The translations under genes and the position numbers were made by a program. The notes beneath the pieces were generated by a model. The model saw only the letters and a program-made list of their open reading frames with translations, ran no database searches and had not been told where the DNA came from. From positions 1 through 45,919 of the forward strand of contig DYKH01000033.1 of assembly GCA_020722685.1 (NCBI GenBank): a stretch of DNA of 45,919 nucleotides, in the 5' to 3' direction. Shown here piece by piece: positions 1-9,093 of the stretch (within the stretch, counting starts at the first letter, position 1; every line of letters starts with the position of its first letter). Source of the stretch: Caldithrix sp. Lineage in GTDB: Bacteria; KSB1; UBA2214; DYKH01.

Positions 1-24
1 TTCCTCCCTTCGGTCGGAATGACA
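1..24. repeat. Possible edge of a dispersed intergenic repeat
   Basis: The first 24 bases read, on the minus strand, as GTCATTCCGACCGAAGGG followed by AGGAA. Short GC-rich repeats of the form GTCATTCCGA...GAGGAAT are common between genes in several bacterial groups. Only one copy is visible here and it is cut by the window edge, so this is a suggestion by resemblance. Confidence 0.3.
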
Positions 25-66
25 TTCATTTTTGACAGGGGCTGAACTGTTACCTTTTTTCCTACT

Positions 67-1305
67 CTACTGCAACATCACATACGCCAGCACCTTCGCA
101 TCTTGCAGCGTGTTGGAGATCCGCGAGTACTCATTAGGCTGATGCGCGGAGTCTTCGATGGTCCCCCAAACCGCGGCGGGAAGGCCGGCGCGCCGGAAAA
201 TAGCCGCGACTGTGCCGCCGCCAATGCCGATGGTTTTTGCCTCCTGTCCGGTCACTTGCCTTATCCCTTCACTAAGGATTCGTACAACCTGAGCATCCGG
301 AGAAGTCGGCGGAGCTGCCTCGCCACCCTGTACAATGGAAACGTCGATTTTGACGGAGAATTGCCGTTCCACTTTGTCCGCCATTTCCCGTATCTTGACT
401 TGTACCTCCCGCAAAGGATATTTCGGCAAAACCCGACAATCGAGGTAGATTACATCGTCGCCGGGAATCGTGTTAATATTCGGGACGTTGGCTTCTTTTT
501 TGGTAGGCTCAAACGTGCTGATGGGTGGATCGAACATGGCGTCCCGGGCGGAGAATATCTCATAGAGGGAGTCCAACTCGACAATTAGATGCGCGGCGGC
601 ACGATGGGCGTTATTGCCAAGCTCAGGCGTCGAAGCATGGCATTGCTTGCCGCGTGTCTGAATCTTCAGCCAAAGGAGGCTTTTTTCTGCGATTTCGATG
701 TTGATTCCTTTGGGATCACCCGCATCCGGAACGATAATGAGATCGTCGCGCCGGAATTCTTCTTTATGATGATCCAAAATATATTGCAGGCCAAAGCCGC
801 TGCCGGTTTCTTCATCGGAAACGATGGCCAAGCCAATGCTGTTCTCTGGCAATATTCCTTCTTCCTTGATCGCTTTGATTGCCAACAAAGCCGAAACCAA
901 CGCCTGATGATTATCCTCGGTGCCTCGACCGATCAGCTTGTCGCCGTCAACCTTTAGCACGTATGGATCGCTTTCCCACTTGGATAGATCGCCCGGAGGA
1001 ACTACATCCAAATGCGCCATGACCCAAACGGTTTTTCCCCGATTTTTTCCGAATATCTTCGCCAACAGATTCGGCCGGTAACCATCCGGCACGCGTAAAT
1101 CCGGTGCATTGAATTCTCTCACCTGATCCACACCCAATTCTTGCAGCATTCCCTTTACCAGCTCCGCTTTGGCCCTTTCGCCTTGACCGTCGCTCTCGGG
1201 TCCCACTGCCGGTATGGCGACGAGCTGACGCTGAATCTCAATGACTTTCTGACTGTAGCCATCGATTCGTGCACATACCAAGTCAAAAGGATTTGGCTTT
1301 CCCAT
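67..1305 (-). CDS. M20 family zinc metallopeptidase (ArgE/DapE/dipeptidase type)
   Basis: This cytoplasmic hydrolase probably cleaves an amide or peptide bond with a two-metal centre; the substrate cannot be read from sequence. At 412 residues it has normal M20 length. The metal-binding and catalytic pattern is complete: His98 and Asp100 in AHLDVVPPGD, Asp131 in GRGTED, the Glu165-Glu166 pair in SDEETGSG, Asp194 in VPDAGD and His388 near the C-terminus in EDSAHQPNE. The middle third is the usual dimerisation insert, with a conserved His in KQCHASTPELG. It has no signal peptide. It lies 128 bp downstream of the WbqC-like gene on the same strand and is the last gene before the window edge. ArgE, DapE and carnosinase-like peptidases share these motifs, so no gene symbol is assigned. 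Confidence 0.92.
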   Translation of the reverse strand: MGKPNPFDLVCARIDGYSQKVIEIQRQLVAIPAVGPESDGQGERAKAELVKGMLQELGVDQVREFNAPDLRVPDGYRPNLLAKIFGKNRGKTVWVMAHLDVVPPGDLSKWESDPYVLKVDGDKLIGRGTEDNHQALVSALLAIKAIKEEGILPENSIGLAIVSDEETGSGFGLQYILDHHKEEFRRDDLIIVPDAGDPKGINIEIAEKSLLWLKIQTRGKQCHASTPELGNNAHRAAAHLIVELDSLYEIFSARDAMFDPPISTFEPTKKEANVPNINTIPGDDVIYLDCRVLPKYPLREVQVKIREMADKVERQFSVKIDVSIVQGGEAAPPTSPDAQVVRILSEGIRQVTGQEAKTIGIGGGTVAAIFRRAGLPAAVWGTIEDSAHQPNEYSRISNTLQDAKVLAYVMLQ

Positions 1306-1433
1306 TTGTATATCCTTTCCCTAACTTTTTTGACACACTCCGGAAAATTTTGGCGCCCCTGGCACATTATTGGCCCCTCCAATAGTACCTTCGGCATTGT
1401 AGGCAAGCATATTGAGTATCAAGGATTCGCTAA

Positions 1434-2141
1434 TCAAACACCTGCTGGGAATGCCAAAATTCCATTTTTTATAATGCCAAGACTCTGCTCGCCTTCATTA
1501 AAGAGCAAGTCCAATATCGACAAATCGGACAAAAACTCTCCAAACTGCTGGTGGTAGGCCGCCGATGTAAAGTGAAAAAGCGACGTCATAAGACCGGCTT
1601 GCTCGACGCGCAATGTGTTTATGAGTGGGGTTTCCTGCTGCTCGAAAAGATAGTCGTTGCAGTGACACTCATTCATCCAAGCAATGACCCGTTCCGACCG
1701 ATCTTTGACCTGCGGTAATTGAGAACTGTTAACAAGCATCTTCTGCATCCCGAGCGCTTTGAAAGCGAATAGGGCGGACCTCAAGTCCACCTCGGACAAC
1801 TTTTCATTCCTTTGCGAAAATATGTCCTCCAACTCATCCCAATATTGATAAAAATAAGGAGCCATTCCGTAGTTCAATTCCAAGGTCCGGCGATGATTTT
1901 TCTGCCACATCTTTCGGTTGTCAATTTGCACGGCAGAAATATTTTGCAATCCCAATCCTTTGCTCAGCACGGGAACCGTTAACCAGCGCGTACCCTGGGC
2001 CGTCTTGATCCGCGTCCGATTGATGGTATCATGTTTTTTGTACTGAAAGGAATCCGCCCAAACAAGGACATCGGCCGCCATCGCTTTGGCAATGACGGCA
2101 ATGGATGGAAAGTAGGCAGGTCGAATGACTGTGAGAATCAT
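1434..2141 (-). CDS. WbqC-like family protein
   Basis: The 235-residue product opens with MILTVIRPAYFPS and continues with an aspartate-rich DSFQYKKHDTINR block and TRWLTVPV. These are the hallmarks of the WbqC-like family, which sits in O-antigen and surface-polysaccharide loci and whose biochemical role is unsettled. The ATG at 2141 is preferred because the family motif begins exactly there. An upstream in-frame start at 2183 would add 14 residues that do not look conserved. It is separated by 425 bp from a glycosyltransferase on the same strand, which agrees with a surface-glycan role. No signal peptide or membrane segment is visible. Confidence 0.85.
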   Translation of the reverse strand: MILTVIRPAYFPSIAVIAKAMAADVLVWADSFQYKKHDTINRTRIKTAQGTRWLTVPVLSKGLGLQNISAVQIDNRKMWQKNHRRTLELNYGMAPYFYQYWDELEDIFSQRNEKLSEVDLRSALFAFKALGMQKMLVNSSQLPQVKDRSERVIAWMNECHCNDYLFEQQETPLINTLRVEQAGLMTSLFHFTSAAYHQQFGEFLSDLSILDLLFNEGEQSLGIIKNGILAFPAGV

Positions 2142-2566
2142 AGGGTTGACTTTCTGATGCGGACAATGGTTGAGAACATGCACACATAAGCGTTCACAGG
2201 GTTATGATTCTCAAGCCAGGCCACCTGAATTGATCACTTGGTTCGCAACCGCTACGGGCGTTGCAAGACAAAAGATAACTTCGCGCAAAGCATGCAATGA
2301 ACGTAGAGAAACGACCTTCCGGGATCGGCATGCGAGAAACAAAAATAGCCTTGAGCAAGCCTCCCATAAACGATGGCCGTTAGCACCTTAAAGACCGGTT
2401 GGAGGATAGGCGGCATCTGCAAGAAGAGCAGAGAAAAGGCATTGCGAGCATCGCGCGCTCTGCGTGAGAAACTTGCGCTCACGGTCGCCCATTCTACGAT
2501 TAGTTACATGCACACTATTTTTGCCATAGCCTCGCCAAATTGAAACAGGTTGGCGACAATCTCCTG
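2142..2566. other. 425-bp stretch without a convincing gene
   Basis: Short open frames exist on both strands, but none shows a recognisable family, a clear ribosome binding site or protein-like composition. The only clear structure is the inverted repeat near the right end. Because it lies between two surface-glycan genes, it could be the remains of a decayed gene. Confidence 0.4.
2532..2556. repeat. Inverted repeat 3' of the glycosyltransferase
   Basis: TCGCCAA and TTGGCGA form a perfect 7-bp stem around an 11-base loop, starting 11 bp beyond the stop codon of the glycosyltransferase. No run of T follows on the minus strand, so it is more likely an mRNA 3'-end stabiliser or weak terminator than a classical intrinsic terminator. 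Confidence 0.4.
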
Positions 2567-3703
2567 TCAGCTTGCTGGCAGGAATTCTCGATAAAGCCGC
2601 AGGAGTTTTTCGGACTCGAGGCGCCAATTGAGCTGCTCACAGACAAACCTTCTGCCAAGATCGCCTAAGGTCTTGGCCTTGTCTGGATGGTCTAACAATT
2701 CTCTGATCGCTTGCGCATGTGAATGCACATCTTCCGGACGCACCAAAATGCCGGCCTGCGAGCGGTCCAGGATGTAGCGCAAGCTCGGCAAATCGCTGGC
2801 GACAATCGGTAGTCCGCAAGCCATGTATTCGAAAACCTTGTTGGGAAAAACCATCCGCAGCATTTGCTCGTTGACTTGCCAAGGAATCAGACCGATTCGG
2901 GATTGCACGAGATAGGGCGGAACCTGTTCATGGGGCACAAAAGGCATGTACTCAATCGCCTCCTGCAAACCGCGATCTTGTACGTACTGCTTCACCTCAG
3001 CTTCTACATGCGGCTCATTGAAAGGGCCGAGACAAAGCAGCTTGATATGCGGATGCGTTTTCTTTAGCTCCGCCATGATATCTACAAGTACTCTGGCACC
3101 GCGCACCAAGGTTAGTCCGCCCAGATAAATCAACCGATCCACCTTCGGCAGCTTCTGCTGAAACGCTGACTCGAATATTTCAAGCTGGGGCAAATTGCGA
3201 ACTAACAGGGTGCGGCAACCACGAGCCTCGAATCGCTCTTGCTGATCCGGCACCACGCATATAACGCAATCCAGGCACCGGGCAAGGAAAGGTTCGACGA
3301 CGCCGATCAGTTTTGCGGCCAGCGGCTTGAGCCAATCCGGATACCAGGCCCGCTCGTAGGCAGCCTCAGGGTAGTTTTCATGACAATCATAGATGACCCG
3401 CTTGCGCGTGAGCCATTTCAGCAGCAAGCCGAGCGGCAATAGCTCCAGATCGTGAAAATGGTAGACGTCCGCTCTCTCCTGCAAACATTTGCGGGCGAAT
3501 GTGAAGGTACTCAACAGACGGAAGAAACGATTGCGCGGCCGCGGGATGCCTTTGACCTTCACATCATCGCGGCTTTCCTCGACAAAATCCGCGTGAGCCA
3601 AAAGGGTGACCTGATACCCGGCAGCCGCCAGCGTCCGCGCCTCGCGGTGAAAAACGCGCACGTCGAAGGGACGGTGAACGGTGGTGAAGACACAGACTTT
3701 CAA
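2567..3703 (-). CDS. GT4-type (group 1) glycosyltransferase
   Basis: This 378-residue enzyme is predicted to transfer a sugar from a nucleotide-sugar donor onto a glycan or lipid acceptor at the cytoplasmic face of the membrane. The N-terminal half starts MKVCVFTTVHRPFDVRVF and includes the DVYHFHDLELLPLG block of the acceptor domain. The C-terminal half has the GT-B donor-binding features: LIYLGGLTLVRG opening the second Rossmann fold, YMPFVPHEQVPPYL, and the donor-site motif KVFEYMACGLPIVASD. Its ATG overlaps the stop codon of tex by 4 bp (ATGA), so the two are probably translationally coupled. With the nearby WbqC-like gene it suggests part of a surface-polysaccharide pathway. Donor and acceptor are unknown. 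Confidence 0.9.
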   Translation of the reverse strand: MKVCVFTTVHRPFDVRVFHREARTLAAAGYQVTLLAHADFVEESRDDVKVKGIPRPRNRFFRLLSTFTFARKCLQERADVYHFHDLELLPLGLLLKWLTRKRVIYDCHENYPEAAYERAWYPDWLKPLAAKLIGVVEPFLARCLDCVICVVPDQQERFEARGCRTLLVRNLPQLEIFESAFQQKLPKVDRLIYLGGLTLVRGARVLVDIMAELKKTHPHIKLLCLGPFNEPHVEAEVKQYVQDRGLQEAIEYMPFVPHEQVPPYLVQSRIGLIPWQVNEQMLRMVFPNKVFEYMACGLPIVASDLPSLRYILDRSQAGILVRPEDVHSHAQAIRELLDHPDKAKTLGDLGRRFVCEQLNWRLESEKLLRLYREFLPAS

Positions 3704-5865
3704 TCCAGCACCATGCTCAAGCCGATCCGGCCCCGTTCCTTGTCGATGCTGACGACCTTCACATCCACCACGGCGCCGACGGAAACCACGTCCAGCGGAT
3801 TTTTGACGTACTTTTTGGCCATGCGGCTGAGATGCACCAAGCCGTCCTGCTTGACGCCAATATCCACAAAAGCGCCAAAGTCCACCACATTGCGAACCGT
3901 GCCTTTGAGAACCATCCCTTCCACCAGATCCTCGATGCTCAACACGTCGCTGCGCAGAATGGGTAGCGGCATTTCATCGCGGGGATCGCGGTTGGGTTTT
4001 TCCAGACTACTGATGATGTCGCTCAACGTCTCTTTGCCGCAGCCGCAAATAGTCGCCAATTCCTCCAAGGACTTTTTCCCCTTTTGCACCTTTAGCCTCA
4101 CCAGGCGGCCATTGGATTTGATATCCTCGATCTTGAGTCCAAGCTCTTCCAAAAGCTTTTGCGCCGCTGTGTAAGACTCTGGATGCACGGCGGTGGAGTC
4201 AAAAAAATTATCGCTTTCCGGCAGGCGCAGAAAGCCGGCGGCCTGCACGAAGGCATTCTCCCCCAAGCCCTTCACGTCTTTAAGCGCATCCCGGCAGGTA
4301 AATTCGCCGTTCTCTTCCCGATGCCTGACGATATTGTCCGCGACTCGGCTATTGATGCCGGAAACATATTTGAGCAAAGACGCCGAAGCCGTATTCACAT
4401 CCACGCCGACCAGGTTGACGCACGATTCCACCACTTGATCCAGGGCTTCCGATAGCTTGATCTGATCCACGTCATGTTGGTAGAGGCCGACACCGATGGA
4501 TTTGGGGTCGATCTTCACCAGCTCCGAGAGCGGGTCTAAGAGCCTCCGCGCGATGGAAATGTTGCCGCGCATAGAAGCTTCCAAATCCGGAAACTCTTTT
4601 TTCGCCACCGGTGAGGCGGAATACACTGAGGCTCCGGCCTCATTGACGATGGTGTAGTAGACCTTGCGATCCAATTCGCCAATAACCTCAGCCACCAGCT
4701 TCTCCGTCTCGCGGCTGGCGGTGCCGTTGCCGATGGCAATGATGTCCACATTGTGGTCTTCAATAAGCTCCTCAATGACTTCTTTGGCTTGCTGCCAATG
4801 CCTTTGCGGCTCATGCGGATAGATCGTCTCCCCTTCCAGGTAGCGTCCTGTGCTGTCGATGACCGCCACTTTGCAGCCGGTACGGAAGCCGGGGTCGATG
4901 CCCAAAATCTTCTTGCCGCGCAGCGGCGGGGAAAGCAACAAGGCGCGCAGATTTTTGGCGAACACTTGAATGGCGTGCTCGTCCGCCCTTTCGGTCAGGA
5001 GATTACGAACCTCACGCTCGATGGCGGGGGCAATGAGTCGATGATACGAGTCAGCAATGGCCGTGCGCAATTCGCCGGTAAAAATGCTGGCCGGCTTGGT
5101 TACGTAGACCTTTTCGATTTCGGCGACCATCTCTTCTTCCGAGACGTCGATCCAGACGCGCAGGACATCTTCTCGCTCGCCGCGATTCATGGCCAGAATT
5201 CGATGCGGCGGAATGGTCTTCACCGGCTCGGTGAATTCTTTGTAGAGCGCGTACTCTTTCAGATCCTCCGGGTTTCTCGCTTCCGAGGAAAAAACGCCCT
5301 TATCCAAAGTGGCTTGGCGAACAATTCCGCGAATGGTGGCATCATCCGAGACCATTTCGGCAACAATGTCGCGGGCGCCGGCCAAGGCTTCCTCCGCAGT
5401 AGCGACTCCTTTTTCTTCATTGATGAACGTTGCGGCGATTTCTAACGGATCGCCATCCACGGTTTCCTGCGCCAAAATAAGCAATGCCAAAGGCTCCAAT
5501 CCCTTTTCTTTGGCGACAGTGGCCCGCGTGCGACGCTTGGGCTTGTAGGGCAGATAAAGGTCCTCCACCTCTTGCAGCTTGGCGGCGGCGCGGATTTTCT
5601 CTTCCAACTCCGGCGTGAGCTTGCCTTGTTCCTCGATGCTTTTCAGCACGGTCTGCTTGCGTTCCTCCAAGTTGCGCAGGTACTTGATGCGCGTCTCGAT
5701 GGCGCGGATACGCTCCTCGTCCAGACTGCCGGTCATCTCTTTGCGGTAACGGGCGATGAAGGGCACGGTGTTCTCCGCATCCAACAGCTCAATGGTGCTC
5801 TTGACCTGATTCCAGCGCAAACCCAATTCCTCTGCAATCAGGGTGTACATTTGATTCTCGTCCAA
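3700..5865 (-). CDS. tex: Tex-like RNA-binding transcription accessory protein
   Basis: Tex is a cytoplasmic nucleic-acid-binding protein related to eukaryotic Spt6. At 721 residues the length is typical. The N-terminal helical region carries the diagnostic VPFIARYRKEMTGSLDEE. A YqgF/RNase H-like domain follows, with ILGIDPGFRTG around residue 323, then helix-hairpin-helix repeats with GINSRVADNIV. The C-terminal S1 domain is complete (GMVLKGTVRNVVDFGAFVDIG to the end). The chosen start is a TTG preceded by AAGGA at 7-base spacing; an ATG five codons downstream at 5850 is the alternative. A strong promoter lies about 77 bp upstream. It overlaps the glycosyltransferase by 4 bp at its 3' end, an unusual pairing with no clear functional link. 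Confidence 0.96.
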   Translation of the reverse strand: MDENQMYTLIAEELGLRWNQVKSTIELLDAENTVPFIARYRKEMTGSLDEERIRAIETRIKYLRNLEERKQTVLKSIEEQGKLTPELEEKIRAAAKLQEVEDLYLPYKPKRRTRATVAKEKGLEPLALLILAQETVDGDPLEIAATFINEEKGVATAEEALAGARDIVAEMVSDDATIRGIVRQATLDKGVFSSEARNPEDLKEYALYKEFTEPVKTIPPHRILAMNRGEREDVLRVWIDVSEEEMVAEIEKVYVTKPASIFTGELRTAIADSYHRLIAPAIEREVRNLLTERADEHAIQVFAKNLRALLLSPPLRGKKILGIDPGFRTGCKVAVIDSTGRYLEGETIYPHEPQRHWQQAKEVIEELIEDHNVDIIAIGNGTASRETEKLVAEVIGELDRKVYYTIVNEAGASVYSASPVAKKEFPDLEASMRGNISIARRLLDPLSELVKIDPKSIGVGLYQHDVDQIKLSEALDQVVESCVNLVGVDVNTASASLLKYVSGINSRVADNIVRHREENGEFTCRDALKDVKGLGENAFVQAAGFLRLPESDNFFDSTAVHPESYTAAQKLLEELGLKIEDIKSNGRLVRLKVQKGKKSLEELATICGCGKETLSDIISSLEKPNRDPRDEMPLPILRSDVLSIEDLVEGMVLKGTVRNVVDFGAFVDIGVKQDGLVHLSRMAKKYVKNPLDVVSVGAVVDVKVVSIDKERGRIGLSMVLD

Positions 5866-5941
5866 CTCGATTTCCTTCTCTGTGGTGAAGCGGTCGTGTC
5901 AATTACAGCCGAAAGACGGATGTGCGTTTTTTTTGCGGGCA

Positions 5942-5970
5942 AATATAAAACTGGGCGGGGAGAGATGCAA
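5942..5970 (-). promoter_or_regulatory. Promoter for tex
   Basis: TTGCAT (5965-5970) is separated by exactly 17 bases from TATATT (5942-5947), and the sequence continues TTGCCCGC, so the -10 region reads TATATTTG. The same -35 and TAnnTTTG form occurs before the tRNA cluster and nfeD. Transcription would start near 5935. Confidence 0.75.
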
Positions 5971-6034
5971 GAGATTTGAGGACTCCAGAGAAAATCTGAT
6001 GAGTGTAATGCGGACACAGCGCGCCAGCACTTGC

Positions 6035-8164
6035 CTATTGAAGAATGCCGTGGTACCTTGCCATGTAGTAGGGCAACAAGAAGAAGGTGCCCTCGAACTC
6101 TGCGTAACCGTCACCCTGATTCCAAAAAAGCGCAAAGGCGTCCCGGTTGGGGCGCAAATGGCCGAGCTCATCGATGGGCAAGGCGTAGCCGTCCACGCGC
6201 CAGCCCATGCCCGGCTGTTGCCCGGGGGTCACGTCAAACACCACATCTAAGCGATGCCTGCTGTCCGTCTTGTAGCCGATCAAATCCAGCGGCATCCGCC
6301 GTAGCGTTTCAAGGATATGATCTTTTCGCGGGTCGCCTTTATAAAGCTGTTTGGCCCGAAAAATGGCGTAATTCTCTATCTCAGGAAAGACTTTTCCGGA
6401 GTCATACACTCCGCTGTCTACCAGCTTGGTAAAGCGGTCGGCCAGAGCGCCATAAATGACGTTACACGCGGCGTTCTTCTGCCTGCTCTCGTGCAGCCAA
6501 GCATTCTCAAGGCTCATTCGGTACATGAGCAGCAGGCCCGGATCCTCTTCATAATTGATCAGCCCGTACCAGCTCGTCAGGCACAACATCTTATCCCAAG
6601 GCACGACGTCTTCCGGGGGGAAGTACTGTTTGCTTTCCATGGAATTAACGTGGTACGCCTGCTTCTCCCGCAGCTCGGCTGCTACTTGGTCGTACTTGGC
6701 ATCGCCAGTGACGTGCTTGGCGACTTTGAGAAACGAAAGCATCATCATGGAGTTGAGACCGCGCTGATCCCATCCCCAAAAGGTGTTGAGAAAGTTCGGG
6801 CCAAATCTTCCCCAGCGGGTGGGCGTTCCGTCATAATCCAGCAGATTGAAATCATGCCGAATTAGGTGATCGGTGATGGCGGCAACGACCTCACGCACCG
6901 GCTGTCTTTCTTCTTCAGTCTGCGCCACCAGATCGTAGTACACGCCATAGAAAAAGTAATGCCCGGAAAGCTCATCGGAGCTGGTGTCGCACTTCCAGCG
7001 GTATTTACCATCTTTGCTCAGGGGAAAACGGGGATAAATATCTTTCCACAGAGGGTCTTCTTCCTTCGATCGCTTGTTGTAATCTTGGTTAAAAATCTCG
7101 TTGACTGGCTCGGGCCAATCCACCGGAATGATGGCGCGAGCAGGAAATCCGGGTTCGTGAGTAATGTCCACCAGCCATTTCAGTGCCTTAAAGCTTCGCA
7201 CGGCCAAAGCTTTGGCTTCCGGATCGCCGGTCACCGCATACCGAAACGCCTGCGATGCTCCGTACCACGAGGTGTACAAGCCGTCATTGTCCGATACGGT
7301 GTATTGCCATGATTCCGGATTGAATTGCTCTCTCAGCCGGCAGTGAATGACAAAACCATCCCGATTATGGCGAGCCTCCACTTGTCGCAGGAAATATTCG
7401 GCCTTTTGTTCCAGCGTCATGGGTGTGGGCACGATGCGTCCGACGCCGCCGTTGGTGGCGAACCAAGCCGTGCCGTCCTTCTGCACGGCGATGGCGTTCA
7501 CGTAATCATCGGGCAACCAGCGGCGGGTCTGCCGGTAGTAAAAGTACGCCTGGTCCACCCGAATGGCGCCCTTTTCCGTGCCGAACCACACGATGCCATT
7601 GGGCCCGGCCGCCGCGCAGGTAAAATGGTTATATGGCAAGCCCTCTTTGCCGGTGAACAAATGCCAGCCGTCTGTATCTCGGTAGCCTACTCCCTGCTCG
7701 GCGCCGAACCACAATCGTCCATTCGAGTCAAAAGCCAGCGCACCCACGTCTCGGGGCGCCCAACTGTATTGGCTATCAGCCGGAAAAACCTGCTCCCATT
7801 TCTGGGTTTTGAAGCTGTACAAGTGCAGACCGTTCTTGCAGCCGACGGCATAATACGCCTGATTCCAAACTGTCGCCAAAACGTCCTGCACGGTTTTGGG
7901 CAGCTTGAGCTTTGGCGCTGTCTCTCCCCGATCTTCAAGCTCCGCGGCCTTCCAAACTTGGCCATCCCATCGTGCGACGCCATTTTCCGTAACGGCAATG
8001 GGCATTTCATTCTGCAATTTAATGTCCAACACCTTGTTGGCAGGGAGACCATGCTTCTCAGTAAAGATGGTGGCGACATCCTGGGAGAAGGTTGCATTGA
8101 TATCGCTTTCTGGCCGGGCAGAAACAACTCCAAAGGCAATCAACACCAATAGGGTACGCTTCAT
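6035..8164 (-). CDS. Exported beta-propeller plus alpha/alpha-barrel protein
   Basis: The 709-residue product starts with a signal peptide (MKRTLLVLIAFGVVSA). Residues about 30-255 contain four or so repeats of the two-component-regulator propeller type, seen as GLPxNxV and LWFGAEQGV, VWFGTEKGA, AWFATNGGV. Here they are not followed by a kinase. The remaining 440 residues are helical and Trp/Tyr-rich, resembling six-hairpin glycosidase folds. This part is clearly related to the protein at 9094-10326: both share SSDxxxxxxFxxGxY, a HxFxLxDxD block, EDDP/EEDP-x-LLxxYxMSL, and a Tyr-rich C-terminal YxxRYHG-like end. The propeller may bind glycan while the barrel cleaves it, but that is inference. 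The family is not one I can name. The ribosome binding site is weak (GAGAGAGC). Confidence 0.8.
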   Translation of the reverse strand: MKRTLLVLIAFGVVSARPESDINATFSQDVATIFTEKHGLPANKVLDIKLQNEMPIAVTENGVARWDGQVWKAAELEDRGETAPKLKLPKTVQDVLATVWNQAYYAVGCKNGLHLYSFKTQKWEQVFPADSQYSWAPRDVGALAFDSNGRLWFGAEQGVGYRDTDGWHLFTGKEGLPYNHFTCAAAGPNGIVWFGTEKGAIRVDQAYFYYRQTRRWLPDDYVNAIAVQKDGTAWFATNGGVGRIVPTPMTLEQKAEYFLRQVEARHNRDGFVIHCRLREQFNPESWQYTVSDNDGLYTSWYGASQAFRYAVTGDPEAKALAVRSFKALKWLVDITHEPGFPARAIIPVDWPEPVNEIFNQDYNKRSKEEDPLWKDIYPRFPLSKDGKYRWKCDTSSDELSGHYFFYGVYYDLVAQTEEERQPVREVVAAITDHLIRHDFNLLDYDGTPTRWGRFGPNFLNTFWGWDQRGLNSMMMLSFLKVAKHVTGDAKYDQVAAELREKQAYHVNSMESKQYFPPEDVVPWDKMLCLTSWYGLINYEEDPGLLLMYRMSLENAWLHESRQKNAACNVIYGALADRFTKLVDSGVYDSGKVFPEIENYAIFRAKQLYKGDPRKDHILETLRRMPLDLIGYKTDSRHRLDVVFDVTPGQQPGMGWRVDGYALPIDELGHLRPNRDAFALFWNQGDGYAEFEGTFFLLPYYMARYHGILQ

Positions 8165-8375
8165 CGTCTTTGCTCTCTCGCTTTGTACAATAAGCTTCCG
8201 ACTACCCCAAGGTCGATTGGGTGATCATCCAAAGGCAGATGCACAAGGCGGATGGGATTGTCAGGATCAACACGACAAACATCCAGCACCGCAACAAGGG
8301 GACACGACCCGTCCTTTGATCACTATCCAATAATTCCCGGCTAGCCGGTCAATCAAATTGGCCAAACGACCGCCC

Positions 8376-9080
8376 CTATTTCACGTCTTTCACGCAGCGA
8401 AATCCGGTCATATAACCTCCGGTCGTATTGGCCGGAAGATAGTAACGATGTGTGGTACGTAACATGGAAATGCTGTTAAAGCTCGCCCCGCCGCGAATGA
8501 CCTTGTATTTCTCGCCGTATTGCTCGCAAGGAACATCGTTGCCGGGATAGGGCTGGTACCAGTCCGCGGTCCATTCCCAAGCGCCGCCGGCCATGTCGAT
8601 GCAGCCGTAGGGACTTTTGGGTTTGGCCGGCGCACCGCCGCGCGGATAACGATCGTCCCAAATGACGTAGGTGTCGTCATAGGTATTGCCCCAAGGAAAG
8701 ATGCGACCGTCGGTGCCGCGGGCGGCTTTTTCCCACTCTTTTTCGGTAGGCAGACGCTTGCCGGCCCATTTGGCGTAGGCATTCGCCTGTTCCCAGGTGA
8801 CGATGGCCGGATGGTTCTCTTTACCCTGCGGAAACTGAAAAGTGGGATCGAATTTCTTGAAATCCGCATTGCTCACTTCCAGAATATCGATGAAGAACGC
8901 GCCGGTTTCAGCAAGGTGCTGCGGCGTCTCGTCGGCGTCGCCGTACTCAGAACCCATGATGAATTCGCCCGCGGGCACATAAGCCATGCCTTCCGGAGCA
9001 ACAGGTGCGCTGGTCGACTTTTCAGCAGCCCAGCAAAAGCCGGCCAACAGTATGAACAGGATCGTGATCAACACTCTCAT
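8376..9080 (-). CDS. Formylglycine-generating-enzyme (SUMF1)-like protein lacking catalytic cysteines
   Basis: The FGE-sulfatase fold is evident in this 234-residue protein: GMAYVPAGEFIMGS, DEVSN-like EVSNADFKKF, the hallmark KRLPTEKEWEKAARG, IFPWGN, DMAGGAWEWTADWY, and RGGASFNS towards the end. True FGE activates sulfatases by oxidising a cysteine and needs a Cys pair after RGGS; here that segment (ASFNSISMLRTTHRYYLP) has none. It is therefore probably a binding or structural member of the family rather than a sulfatase maturase. The start at 9080 has an excellent AAGGAGGG site and begins a signal peptide (MRVLITILFILLAGFCWA), so it is exported. It ends 211 bp before the propeller-barrel gene and starts 13 bp after the barrel gene at 9094-10326. 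Confidence 0.88.
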   Translation of the reverse strand: MRVLITILFILLAGFCWAAEKSTSAPVAPEGMAYVPAGEFIMGSEYGDADETPQHLAETGAFFIDILEVSNADFKKFDPTFQFPQGKENHPAIVTWEQANAYAKWAGKRLPTEKEWEKAARGTDGRIFPWGNTYDDTYVIWDDRYPRGGAPAKPKSPYGCIDMAGGAWEWTADWYQPYPGNDVPCEQYGEKYKVIRGGASFNSISMLRTTHRYYLPANTTGGYMTGFRCVKDVK

Positions 9081-9093
9081 TTTCCAACCCTCC

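Noticed and set aside
1155..1406. 83-residue minus-strand frame overlapping the peptidase start
   Set aside because: It overlaps the conserved N-terminus of the M20 gene in another frame and has no features of its own.
2252..2482. 76-residue minus-strand frame between WbqC and the glycosyltransferase
   Set aside because: No family resemblance, no ribosome binding site and a composition typical of non-coding sequence.
8376..9080. Active sulfatase-maturing formylglycine-generating enzyme
   Set aside because: The catalytic cysteine pair is missing after RGGAS, and no sulfatase gene is present in the window.
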